Below are positions 42,687-49,428 of a DNA stretch of 64,000 nt, one piece after another. Every line of letters starts with the position of its first letter. Position 1 is the stretch's first letter. Source of the DNA: Lachnospiraceae bacterium. GTDB lineage: Bacteria > Bacillota > Clostridia > Lachnospirales > Lachnospiraceae. The position numbers were made by a program, and so were the translations under genes. Under the pieces are notes generated by a model. The model was given only the letters and a program-made list of their open reading frames with translations. It was not told the origin of the DNA and did not search any database. The stretch covers positions 2,480,001 to 2,544,000 of the forward strand of contig AP025576.1 of the NCBI GenBank assembly GCA_022845955.1. Direction: 5' to 3'.

Positions 42687-42718
42687 GGGGGTATCAAAAG
42701 GGGGCAGCGCCCCTTTTT

Positions 42719-42756
42719 GCACACGACTTTGCGGAGCAAAGTGTAATGTGTTATAC
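42719..42756 (+). other. Candidate orphan oriT of MOBV (pMV158) type
   Basis: Layout GCACAC, then inverted repeat ACTTTGC-GGA-GCAAAGT (42726-42742), then GTAATGTGTTATAC. The pMV158 oriT, as I remember it, has GCACAC, an ACTTTAT/ATAAAGT hairpin and then ATAGTGTG/TTATAC. The nick would fall between 42750 and 42751. No relaxase gene is present in the window. Confidence 0.6.
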
Positions 42757-42925
42757 GCGCTGTCGGCGTTGCCGCGAAAATGCCGTTGCCGCCGGGGCAG
42801 GCAATGGCATTTTGAAGCGGCAGGAAAGCGGGCGGGATTTGCGACTGATAAGGAGAAAATCGTTGCCCGCTTTCATCAGCCGACAGGGCGTATATGGAAA
42901 ATTCCGGCTTATGTAATTCTTCCGG

Positions 42926-42948
42926 CTTAGGGCCAACTTGGCCCTAAG
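42926..42948. repeat. 10-bp inverted repeat closing the GC-rich block
   Basis: CTTAGGGCCA-ACT-TGGCCCTAAG, perfect arms. Downstream composition drops back to AT-rich. No coding sequence seen between 42757 and 43104. Confidence 0.8.
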
Positions 42949-43104
42949 TGACTTAAATGGCTAATATTGACAAATAAAAATTTGTAGACTTACTTATAAT
43001 TTGACACAATACGAACTGCTGAAGCCATTCCTCCATTAGATTATAATGTGCTTCACGCCTATTTTACTTTTGTAATTCTTTATTTTACTTTTGTAGCAAT
43101 ATTG

Positions 43105-43284
43105 CTAAGAGAAGCTGCTATTTTCTTCTGCCTTTGTAACTTTGGTAACAATTATCTTTTCATCGGAATACTCCACTTCAATCTGATTACCGATTGAAAA
43201 ACCGATTGCCTCTAACCATTGGCCGGATAAAATAATTTTGGGAACAAATTTATAATTCCTCTGGCTGCCTTCATAAACTTTCAA
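43105..43284 (-). CDS. SymE-like small toxin-family protein
   Basis: A 59-codon minus-strand frame reads KVYEGSQRNYKFVPKIILSG then QWLEAIGFSIGNQIEVEYSD and EKIIVTKV. The pattern P-x-I-x-L-x-G-x-W-L-x-x-x-G-F-x-x-G is that of the SymE family, an AbrB-like fold; E. coli SymE is an SOS-induced toxin repressed by an antisense RNA. The start is probably TTG 43284 about 14 bases after GGGTGGGG; no ATG is available, and the frame runs open upstream only to a stop at about 43322. It may be translated weakly or be decaying. Confidence 0.55.
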   Translation of the reverse strand: MKVYEGSQRNYKFVPKIILSGQWLEAIGFSIGNQIEVEYSDEKIIVTKVTKAEENSSFS

Positions 43285-43356
43285 CTTTTTATACTGTAGT
43301 ACCCCACCCTTGTCAATAGATAGTTAAATGCTACGTTTGTGTGTTTGTTTCATTAG

Positions 43357-43377
43357 TGTCTCACTTTTACAACCGAT
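43357..43377. repeat. 21-bp repeat, copy 1 (upstream of first XRE gene)
   Basis: TGTCTCACTTTTACAACCGAT is identical at 43357-43377 and 43985-44005. Each copy lies about 80 bases upstream of an XRE gene, suggesting an operator or a segmental duplication. Confidence 0.8.
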
Positions 43378-43438
43378 AAGTCGTCAGTTTTGGGATAAAC
43401 TAAAGTGCATATTATGATACAAAAGGTGGGGAACTCAT

Positions 43439-43699
43439 ATGCCAAAGCCACGAACCAAAACAGGCGAGAAAAATCTAATCAGTACGCGCTTGAAAGAACT
43501 TAGAGAATCGCATGGGCTGTCACAACGGGATTTAGCCCGCGCATTACAGTTATCTGGCACTGATATGGATAAGAATGTTATTACCCGTATCGAAACCAAC
43601 AAAAGATATGTCACAGATTTAGAATTGAAAGCATTATCAGAATTATTTCATGTCAGCTATGCTTATTTGATTGACGGAGAAGAAAAGAAAACACTATAG
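43439..43699 (+). CDS. Small XRE-family regulator 1
   Basis: 86-residue DNA-binding protein, almost only a helix-turn-helix (LKELRESHGLSQRDLARALQ and MDKNVITRIETNKRYVTDLELKAL). It is paralogous to the protein at 44088: both have the unusual arrangement ...LQL-x-G-x-x-x-DKNVITRIE and end shortly after YLID or LID. ATG 43439 follows GGTGGGG. The 3' end overlaps the convergent hypothetical gene by 37 bases. Confidence 0.85.
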   Translation: MPKPRTKTGEKNLISTRLKELRESHGLSQRDLARALQLSGTDMDKNVITRIETNKRYVTDLELKALSELFHVSYAYLIDGEEKKTL

Positions 43700-43971
43700 T
43701 CATACATCTTCATTGACAAATATTTCCCAATATCTAATAAGTTATTGATGATAAGTTCTACATCTTTATCCTCATCAATATCAACACCCAGGCGTTCACA
43801 AATGCGGCAGTTGGCGTTATAAACTTCTTCATATGCCTTGCTACAAAATTCTCCTTCCTCATATTCATTTGTAACATATTGGCTTTCTTTGATGGGATAA
43901 TGCTCTAAATCAAACACTCCAATCATTAAATTGTAAATCATTTCTTTAAAAAATTCACTATCTTTAATCAT
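43663..43971 (-). CDS. Hypothetical acidic protein between twin XRE genes
   Basis: 102-residue protein that I do not recognise. It is acidic (EYEEGEFCSKAYEEVYNANC, DIDEDKDVELIINNLLDIG) and predicted helical, with no signal peptide or membrane segment. ATG 43971 is preceded by AGAGAGGA, better than ATG 43992. Convergent with XRE 1 and divergent from XRE 2, with an inverted-repeat operator candidate between it and XRE 2. A partner or antitoxin-like role is possible but unsupported. Confidence 0.55.
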   Translation of the reverse strand: MIKDSEFFKEMIYNLMIGVFDLEHYPIKESQYVTNEYEEGEFCSKAYEEVYNANCRICERLGVDIDEDKDVELIINNLLDIGKYLSMKMYDYSVFFSSPSIK

Positions 43972-43983
43972 GTTATTCCTCTC

Positions 43984-44059
43984 TTGTCTCACTTTTACAA
44001 CCGATTATATTCCATTCCTGCTATAAAATCAAGAAGATTGGTGCAAAAAGTGATACAAG
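43984..44059. promoter_or_regulatory. Operator candidate between divergent genes
   Basis: CTTGTCTCACTTTT (43984-43997) is mirrored by AAAAGTGATACAAG (44046-44059) with one mismatch. The pair spans the divergent promoter region of the hypothetical gene and XRE 2; the left arm lies in the 21-bp repeat copy at 43985-44005. Confidence 0.5.
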
Positions 44060-44087
44060 CTTTTTATTGATAGAGGGAGGGAATTAG

Positions 44088-44348
44088 ATGGCAAAGATAC
44101 TTTCTAAAGATGGACAAAAAAATCTTATAGGTTCACAACTTGTTGAGTTACGCAAGAACTTTTCGCTATCTCAAAGAGACTTGGCTGATAAATTACAATT
44201 AGCTGGATATAATCTTGATAAGAATGTCATTACACGAATTGAGAATTATCAGCGATTTGTGACTGATATAGAGCTGAAAGGAATCTGTGAAGTTCTCAAA
44301 GTCAGTTCTGATGTTCTGATTGATATGCAGAATAAAAGTAATCCATAA
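44088..44348 (+). CDS. Small XRE-family regulator 2
   Basis: 86-residue paralogue of the regulator at 43439 (LVELRKNFSLSQRDLADKLQLAG, LDKNVITRIENYQRFVTDIELKGI). The two proteins share most helix-turn-helix residues, which suggests local duplication followed by divergence. ATG 44088 follows GGGAGGGAA. It is the last protein gene before the tRNA-Leu(AAG) and the right repeat; 44349-44476 shows no gene. Confidence 0.85.
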   Translation: MAKILSKDGQKNLIGSQLVELRKNFSLSQRDLADKLQLAGYNLDKNVITRIENYQRFVTDIELKGICEVLKVSSDVLIDMQNKSNP

Positions 44349-44476
44349 TACAGTAAGAAGAAGTCCGCAGAATAATGAATGCAATTGAAAAAAGTGCCCC
44401 AAACACCATCTCGTTTTTACAATAAAAAAGCGAAAAACCTCAATAAAATCAAGGCTTCCCGCTCCTAAAACACTAG

Positions 44477-44561
44477 TGCGGAAGATGGGACTTGAACCCA
44501 CACGAGCGCATTGCCCACAAGATCCTTAGTCTTGCTCGTCTGCCAGTTCCGACACTTCCGC
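44477..44561 (-). tRNA. tRNA-Leu (anticodon AAG)
   Basis: Reverse strand, 85 bases. Acceptor arms GCGGAAG / CTTCCGC are perfect; anticodon stem CAAGA/TCTTG encloses CTAAGGA, giving AAG for codon CUU. D and T arms (GGTTCAAGTCC) and a long variable arm fit leucine. It lies inside the island, 208 bases before the second tRNA-Leu(CAG) on the other strand. Confidence 0.92.
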
Positions 44562-44728
44562 ATGCCTGCACAGTTTTGAGTTCCGTGCTGCAAGAGGTAT
44601 ATTATCATTTTAGGACAAATAAGTCAAGATACTTTTTTAGATTTTTTTATTTTTTTCCAATTAGATAAGTGAAAAGTATATTTCCACTTCATGATTTTTT
44701 TTAGCATAAATTTTTTAACTTTTTCATA

Positions 44729-44757
44729 TTGACATTTGCTCTCAAATCATATAAAAT
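44729..44757 (+). promoter_or_regulatory. tRNA-Leu promoter, copy 2
   Basis: TTGACA (44729-44734), 17-bp spacer, TAAAAT (44752-44757), as in copy 1. Confidence 0.75.
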
Positions 44758-44769
44758 ACATTTTGTCGC

Positions 44770-44853
44770 GCAGGAATGGCGGAATTGGCAGACGCGCACG
44801 GTTCAGGTCCGTGTGGTAGCAATACCATGAGAGTTCAAGTCTCTTTTCCTGCA
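44770..44853 (+). tRNA. tRNA-Leu (anticodon CAG), copy 2
   Basis: Sequence identical to the tRNA at 39725-39808, including anticodon loop TTCAGGT. Followed by its own terminator, so both copies are expected to be expressed. Confidence 0.95.
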
Positions 44854-44860
44854 CTTCATA

Positions 44861-44900
44861 AAACACTTCAGGACAGGCAATTGTTCTGAAGTGTTTTTTT
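44861..44900 (+). terminator. tRNA-Leu terminator, copy 2
   Basis: AAACACTTCAG (44861-44871) pairs with CTGAAGTGTTT (44886-44896) and seven T close the site. It overlaps the 3' end of the convergent DUF1801 gene. Confidence 0.88.
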
Positions 44901-45254
44901 GCGATCAATAACAGCCTCTATGGCTTCCAGTAAAATAAGTCTTTCATCCGGGCAGGTATACCTGACATTCACACATCCTTTCCCTTTGCCCGGATGGGAG
45001 AGTTTTTCTTTCAGAATATCGATAACCGCAAAATCCATGGTGTGCATGGAGAAGTGGTTTTTGGCCGGAGAAAAAGCGATATAGTTTCGCTGTTTCCCGC
45101 TGCCGAGTTTGTAAGTGGGCATTTGAAAGGAGATGACCTCCTCCAAATCGGAATGCTTTTCGCGCATGTAATTTATGAAAAAGTTCATCCATTCCTGTTC
45201 TGTGGGGGAAAGCGTTAAGAGATACGCATCCACTTCGTTTCTTGTTTTTGACAT
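44868..45254 (-). CDS. DUF1801 (YdhG-like) protein
   Basis: 128-residue cytoplasmic protein. The pattern EVDAYLLTLSPTEQEWMNFF, EEVISFQMPTYKLG, YIAFSPAKNHFSMH and a Lys-rich GKGKGCVNVRY segment fit the DUF1801/frataxin-like-fold group (YdhG, sometimes called iron chaperone). Function in this organism is unknown. It lies just outside the tRNA-flanked island, and its first bases are only 27 from the long hairpin element. Confidence 0.82.
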   Translation of the reverse strand: MSKTRNEVDAYLLTLSPTEQEWMNFFINYMREKHSDLEEVISFQMPTYKLGSGKQRNYIAFSPAKNHFSMHTMDFAVIDILKEKLSHPGKGKGCVNVRYTCPDERLILLEAIEAVIDRKKTLQNNCLS

Positions 45255-45280
45255 GATTTACAGTCCTCCAATTATTTTTT

Positions 45281-45546
45281 CAGTACTCAAACTTCGCAGG
45301 AGCAAAAGGGCCTTCCGCCCGCTGGCAGAGCGGTGTCCCCGGGACGGAAAAGGAATGTTCACCAGATCCTCTCAGGCTATGGAGATGAGACCGGTCAAGT
45401 GTGTCAGCCTCATCTGACACACTTGACGCCTTCGGGCTCATCGGAATGTCCGGCCTGATGGACTGGCGAATATCCTTTTCCGTCCCGGGGACACCGCTCT
45501 GCCAGCGGGCGGAAGGCCCTTTTGCTCCTGCGAAGTTTGAGTACTG
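45281..45546. repeat. Long hairpin element 1 (74-bp perfect arms)
   Basis: Bases 45281-45354 are the exact reverse complement of 45473-45546 (starts CAGTACTCAAAC). The 118-base middle is partly palindromic and contains a perfect 14-bp stem GTCAAGTGTGTCAG / CTGACACACTTGAC (45394-45427). Transcribed, the whole element would fold into one very stable stem. No protein gene fits; frames through it merely read the arms twice. Confidence 0.95.
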
Positions 45547-45572
45547 TACATGAACGGCGGATTGGCCGGCGG

Positions 45573-46397
45573 CTACAGGATAATTTCCATGCCATCATAG
45601 GCAAAGGATATATTGTCCAGTTTTTTTTCCAACTCCCGGTAATACGCATAGGATTTGCCCCAATACTCGTCAATGTGCGTGACAATAATGCGTTTGATTC
45701 GGTAGGTGTGTTTCAATTCCATAATCTCATCTAAGGTGAACATATCGTCTTTGAAAGGTGCATCAGCAAGATTCGATCCGTCTTTCAGTATACTATTGTC
45801 AGAAACAAGGCCGATTATTAAGATATCCGCATCAAAATATAGAGGATTGGGGACAAACGGCTTCACATCGCAGCAGGCGTAAATAACTTTTTTGTCTCCA
45901 TCCGATATTACATAAAAGGTCATGTTGCCGCGATGGGTTTTGTTGTTTATCAGGTGTATCTCTATAGTTCCGATTTTAACATAGTCTGTCCCGCGGATTG
46001 AAATGCAATGGAGAATATCTTCATAGTAATGCAGGCCGTCACCGTTCCAGGCGTTAATGTCGTCAATAACCTCGGGCAGCGCGATAAAGGGAACCGGGGT
46101 CCCTTTGTCGGAAATACAGTCGTAACCCAAAGGCTCCACGATACGTATGCCTCTCGTATGGTCGGGATCCTTATGGGAGACAGAAAGATATTCAATTTGG
46201 GAAATACCCTGTCTGTCACAGGCAACGGCAATGTCTTCCGGTGTATCAATGAGCATTTTTATGTCTTCAATATAAAGGCTTGGCCCCAGCCGTTCATACC
46301 GGCCTCTTTTGATTCTGGCCTCCTCGCAGATGGGGCACTGACAGAACGGATTGGGGATTGGAGACATTCCTCCGCTCCCCGCAATTTTCAGTTTCAT
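45573..46397 (-). CDS. MBL-fold metallohydrolase (PhnP-like)
   Basis: 274-residue hydrolase. N-terminal GSGGMSPIPNPFCQCPICEEAR has the CxCxxC cluster seen in PhnP-type phosphodiesterases, which form an extra zinc site. The metal motif is SVSHKDPDHTRG, a variant of HxHxDH in which the second histidine is Asp, so catalysis may be altered. Later ligands include NNKTHRGN and VTHIDEYWG. PhnP acts on cyclic ribose phosphates; the substrate here is unknown. ATG 46397 has GGGGAGG nine bases upstream. It ends 26 bases from the hairpin element. Confidence 0.8.
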   Translation of the reverse strand: MKLKIAGSGGMSPIPNPFCQCPICEEARIKRGRYERLGPSLYIEDIKMLIDTPEDIAVACDRQGISQIEYLSVSHKDPDHTRGIRIVEPLGYDCISDKGTPVPFIALPEVIDDINAWNGDGLHYYEDILHCISIRGTDYVKIGTIEIHLINNKTHRGNMTFYVISDGDKKVIYACCDVKPFVPNPLYFDADILIIGLVSDNSILKDGSNLADAPFKDDMFTLDEIMELKHTYRIKRIIVTHIDEYWGKSYAYYRELEKKLDNISFAYDGMEIIL

Positions 46398-46419
46398 CTG
46401 AATACACCTCCCCATTTTT

Positions 46420-46998
46420 TTATTTCACTAACATAGCCCTGATTTCGCGGATCATGCCTTTTGATATATTATCATCGTCTAACGGCATGATGCTGCTGAG
46501 CATCCGTACTCCCTGATAAGAGAAAAGCAGCAAATCCACAACCGCTTCCTTATTGACCTGCTTAAATTCGCCTTTGTCAATGCCATATGCAATCAAACTG
46601 CAAAGTGACGCTTTTGAACGGTGATATTGCTTTAGCATAGCGTTATCGTCAGACAGCGGCATACCGCTGTAATATTCATAGAAGGCCAGCCCTAATGAAC
46701 CGCTCCGGTCAAGCATTTCGGATTGGTAACGCTCCAACAGCTCATCCAACAGAAAGGTGGCGGAAAGGCCTTTTTCCATCTTGCCAGTGACTTCATTTTC
46801 CAGATCTTCCATCCATTCATCTATGATATCGGCGAAAATCTGTCCGGTACTTCCATAATGCATATATAATCCGCCGCGGCTAAGTCCGGCTGCCTCACAA
46901 ATATCTTTCATGGTAACATCTTTAAATCCCTTTTGGACAAATAAAAGCAGGGATGCTTTCCGTATTGCGGTTTTTGTTGCCTCTCCTTTTTGTCCCAT
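46420..46998 (-). CDS. TetR-family regulator
   Basis: 192-residue repressor (AIRKASLLLFVQKGFKDVTMKDICEAAGLSRGGLYMHYGS then TGQIFADIIDEWM). The C-terminal domain resembles that of TetR_C_33-like Clostridia regulators, without certainty. It is transcribed with the MBL gene and diverges from the MarR-MATE operon. Two palindromes of the type CGACA-N4-TGTCG lie in the shared intergenic region. Confidence 0.9.
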   Translation of the reverse strand: MGQKGEATKTAIRKASLLLFVQKGFKDVTMKDICEAAGLSRGGLYMHYGSTGQIFADIIDEWMEDLENEVTGKMEKGLSATFLLDELLERYQSEMLDRSGSLGLAFYEYYSGMPLSDDNAMLKQYHRSKASLCSLIAYGIDKGEFKQVNKEAVVDLLLFSYQGVRMLSSIMPLDDDNISKGMIREIRAMLVK

Positions 46999-47026
46999 GG
47001 CCTCAATCCTCCTTTACGCAAATTAC

Positions 47027-47066
47027 CGACATGCGTGTCTGTTTTAAATATACGACACAAATGTCG
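47027..47066. promoter_or_regulatory. Paired TetR-type operators
   Basis: CGACATGCGTGTCT (47027-47040) and CGACACAAATGTCG (47053-47066) are both CGACA-N4-TGTC palindromes with centres 26 bp apart, just upstream of the tetR start at 46998. Binding there would repress tetR-MBL and could influence the divergent operon. Confidence 0.7.
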
Positions 47067-47118
47067 GAAAGTCAATGCGGTATTTTCCTACAGAAACAAC
47101 AGCGTGCAGAATCAATGC

Positions 47119-47147
47119 TTGATGTATGTTCTTTTTTGAACTATAAT
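47119..47147 (+). promoter_or_regulatory. Promoter of the MarR-MATE operon
   Basis: TTGATG (47119-47124), 17-bp spacer, TATAAT (47142-47147). The MarR gene starts 38 bases downstream. Confidence 0.75.
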
Positions 47148-47152
47148 AAGCT

Positions 47153-47170
47153 ATGTTCATAATAGAACAT
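47153..47170. promoter_or_regulatory. MarR-type operator at the start site
   Basis: ATGTTC-ATAATA-GAACAT, a perfect palindrome beginning six bases after the -10 box, so a bound regulator would cover the transcription start. Autorepression by the adjacent MarR protein is the natural reading. Confidence 0.7.
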
Positions 47171-47184
47171 TAAGGGAGAAAAGT

Positions 47185-47622
47185 ATGAAAGTAACCTTTT
47201 GGGATTTTTATTCCATATTTGATAAGGAATACAGTAATGTTATAAAAAAGGCAGCGGAAGAGACCGGTCTGTCTGTAAATGAGATCAGTGTACTTTTGTT
47301 TCTGGCCAATAATCCGTCTGCGGATACCGCTGCTGACATTATGCGTGTCAGGAAGGCGGCAAAATCCCATATATCCCTGGCGGTCAGCCAGCTTACGGAA
47401 AAGGGATGTCTGACTCAGCAGCCGGGTTCCGGCCGTAAAATACATCTGAAGCTTACGCCATCGGCAGAACCGCTCATAGCTATTGGCAGAAAAAAGCAGA
47501 AACAGTTTCTGGACAGGATATTCCAGGATTTCAGTCCTTCTGAAAAAGAGGTGTTTCTGTCCTGCTTTGCGCATATTATCAGTAATTTACAGGAGGAGGA
47601 AGATCAGCATGGGGACAGATAA
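47185..47622 (+). CDS. MarR-family regulator
   Basis: 145-residue winged-helix regulator (NEISVLLFLANNPSADTAADI, MRVRKAAKSHISLAVSQLTEKGCLTQQ then GRKIHLKLT as the wing). MarR proteins usually release DNA when they bind phenolic or drug-like ligands, switching on a linked efflux pump. The MATE gene overlaps its end by 14 bases, and a palindrome overlaps its promoter start, so repressor and pump form an autoregulated unit. Confidence 0.92.
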   Translation: MKVTFWDFYSIFDKEYSNVIKKAAEETGLSVNEISVLLFLANNPSADTAADIMRVRKAAKSHISLAVSQLTEKGCLTQQPGSGRKIHLKLTPSAEPLIAIGRKKQKQFLDRIFQDFSPSEKEVFLSCFAHIISNLQEEEDQHGDR

Positions 47623-48964
47623 GACAAATGCATTGTTCGAACAGGCTTCCGTTCCGGCCGCGGTGGCAAAGCTGGCGGTACCCACAATTGTCAGTTCTCT
47701 CGTCACGGTGATATATAACATGGCTGACACTTACTTTGTGGGCCTGCTCAACGATCCGGTGCAGACGGCCGCCGTTACCATTGCCGCCCCTGCACTCCTT
47801 TCGTTCAATGCGGTCAACAACCTGTTCGGCGTCGGGGCTTCCAGCGCCATGAGCCGGGCGCTCGGCAGGGGAGAGAACACATCTGTCAGGCAGTGCGCTG
47901 CTTTTGGATTTTACTGCTCCCTGCTGTGTGCGGTATTGTTTTCCCTGCTCACGGCAGTTTTCCAAAGGCCTCTGGCCGGCCTGCTGGGCGCGGATGCGGA
48001 GAACATGGCGGCAACCGGGGCATATATGAAATGGGCCGTCACCTGCGGCGCAGTCCCCTCCATATTGAATGTGGTATTCGCTTTTCTCGTCCGTGCGGAG
48101 GGAGCTTCCATACACGCGAGTATAGGAACAATGAGCGGATGCCTTCTGAATATTATTCTGGATCCTATTTTTATTATGCCGTGGGGATTGGGTATGGGGG
48201 CTTCCGGGGCGGGCCTTGCAACTTTTCTGTCCAATATGGCTGCCTGTATGTATTTTCTGATCCTGCTTTATTGCAGGAGGCGGACAACCCTGGTCAGTAT
48301 CAGCCCGAAAAGTTTTCCGTTTAAAAAGGCAATTGCAGCGGATGTATTTGGTGTGGGTGTTCCGGCGGCAATACAGAATCTGCTGAATGTAACAGGGATG
48401 ACGGTATACAATAACTTTGCGGCGTCCTATGGTTCCGAGGCGGTGGCAGCAATGGGGATCGTACAGAAAATACAAATGGTTCCCATGCAGGTTGCGCTGG
48501 GGGCAACCCAGGGGGTCATGCCGTTTATCGGCTATAACTATGCCAATAAAAACCACAAAAGAATGAAGGAATCTATTCTGTACATGCTTAAGCGGATCCT
48601 GCTCCTTATCGCTGTCATTGTGATAACCGGCATCGTGTTTTCCCGCGGCCTTGTGGGTCTGTTTATCCGGACGGATTCCGTTATTGCCTATGGGGCAGGT
48701 TTCCTTCCCGGCTTCCTGCTGGCTCTGCCGTTTATGTGTGTCGATTATATGACGGTGGGAGTTTTCCAGGCGATGGGGGAAGGCCGGAAGGCTCTGGTCT
48801 TTGCTTTCTTAAGAAAAATTGTTCTGGAAATCCCCCTTTTGATTCTTCTGAACCGGCTTGTTCCGCTGTATGGACTGGCATATGCCGCCATGTGCGCGGA
48901 AATTATCCTGGCCCTTGTATCCATAAAGCTGCTGAGGGATGTGCTGAAAGGAACTCCCAGGTAA
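47609..48964 (+). CDS. MATE-family multidrug efflux transporter
   Basis: 451-residue integral membrane protein with about twelve hydrophobic segments in two similar halves. The N-terminal PTIVSSLVTVIYNMADTYFVG and GVGASSAMSRALGRGE are typical of Na+- or H+-coupled MATE pumps (NorM/DinF/MepA class). Likely exports cationic drugs or bile-derived compounds across the inner membrane. ATG 47609 has AGGAGGAGGA upstream, inside the MarR gene. It ends about 100 bases before the second hairpin element. Confidence 0.93.
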   Translation: MGTDKTNALFEQASVPAAVAKLAVPTIVSSLVTVIYNMADTYFVGLLNDPVQTAAVTIAAPALLSFNAVNNLFGVGASSAMSRALGRGENTSVRQCAAFGFYCSLLCAVLFSLLTAVFQRPLAGLLGADAENMAATGAYMKWAVTCGAVPSILNVVFAFLVRAEGASIHASIGTMSGCLLNIILDPIFIMPWGLGMGASGAGLATFLSNMAACMYFLILLYCRRRTTLVSISPKSFPFKKAIAADVFGVGVPAAIQNLLNVTGMTVYNNFAASYGSEAVAAMGIVQKIQMVPMQVALGATQGVMPFIGYNYANKNHKRMKESILYMLKRILLLIAVIVITGIVFSRGLVGLFIRTDSVIAYGAGFLPGFLLALPFMCVDYMTVGVFQAMGEGRKALVFAFLRKIVLEIPLLILLNRLVPLYGLAYAAMCAEIILALVSIKLLRDVLKGTPR

Positions 48965-49060
48965 TATCTTCCATACCCGGCGCATATAATTAAAATAGTC
49001 TGGGAATTTTATGATATTTCGGACATGCCTGAAATGTCATGAAATCCGGTCAGATGTCCT

Positions 49061-49294
49061 GGGTGCAGATAAAAGGTTTGGCGTCCCCCGGCCCTGCTTC
49101 CCTGTGCGGCGGCTGCCCTGCAAGGTTCCTTCCAGGGGACGCTTCCGCTCGGATAATCACGCAGCGGTACTAAGGCTGCAAAAGACGCAGCCTAAGGACC
49201 GGCGTGCTTATAACGCCCCTTCCAGGAATCCTTGCAGGGCAGCCGCCGCACAGGGAAGCAGGGCCGGGGGACGCCAAACCTTTTATCTGCACCC
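49061..49294. repeat. Long hairpin element 2 (65-bp perfect arms)
   Basis: Bases 49061-49125 are the exact reverse complement of 49230-49294 (starts GGGTGCAGATAAAAGG). The middle is again partly palindromic with a small AGGCTGC/GCAGCCT stem. GATGTC occurs directly on both sides (49053-49058 and 49296-49301), a possible 6-bp target duplication. Its sequence differs from element 1 but the design is the same. The rest of 48965-49428 has no gene. Confidence 0.95.
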
Positions 49295-49428
49295 TGATGT
49301 CAATTTCCGTTTGACAGTGAGGGAGGAATCGAGTACAATTTTACAAGATCAGGTGTTTATCTGATATTACAGCTAGGTTTTTACCAGCCTGATCGGAATA
49401 CGTGCGGTGCACGCAGATGGGAGCAATT

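Larger units (their letters stand above)
44727..44856 (+). repeat. 130-bp direct repeat, copy 2 (promoter plus tRNA-Leu)
   Basis: Matches 39682-39811 with two base differences. The two copies lie in direct orientation 5,045 bases apart and could support excision or duplication of the island by recombination. Confidence 0.95.

Noticed and set aside
42683..42936. Small frames in the GC-rich hairpin block
   Set aside because: They cross the inverted repeats and oriT-like hairpin and show no family pattern.
39812..44726. Classical integrase-driven genomic island with tRNA att sites
   Set aside because: No integrase or recombinase gene in the window, and the repeat covers a whole tRNA with promoter rather than a 3' end; mechanism left open.
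45175..45685. Short frames within long hairpin element 1
   Set aside because: Both frames read the same inverted arm and give the same peptide twice; this is the palindrome, not a protein gene.
45281..49294. CRISPR array, retron or diversity-generating element
   Set aside because: No regularly spaced short repeats and no cas, reverse transcriptase or template/variable repeat pair is present.
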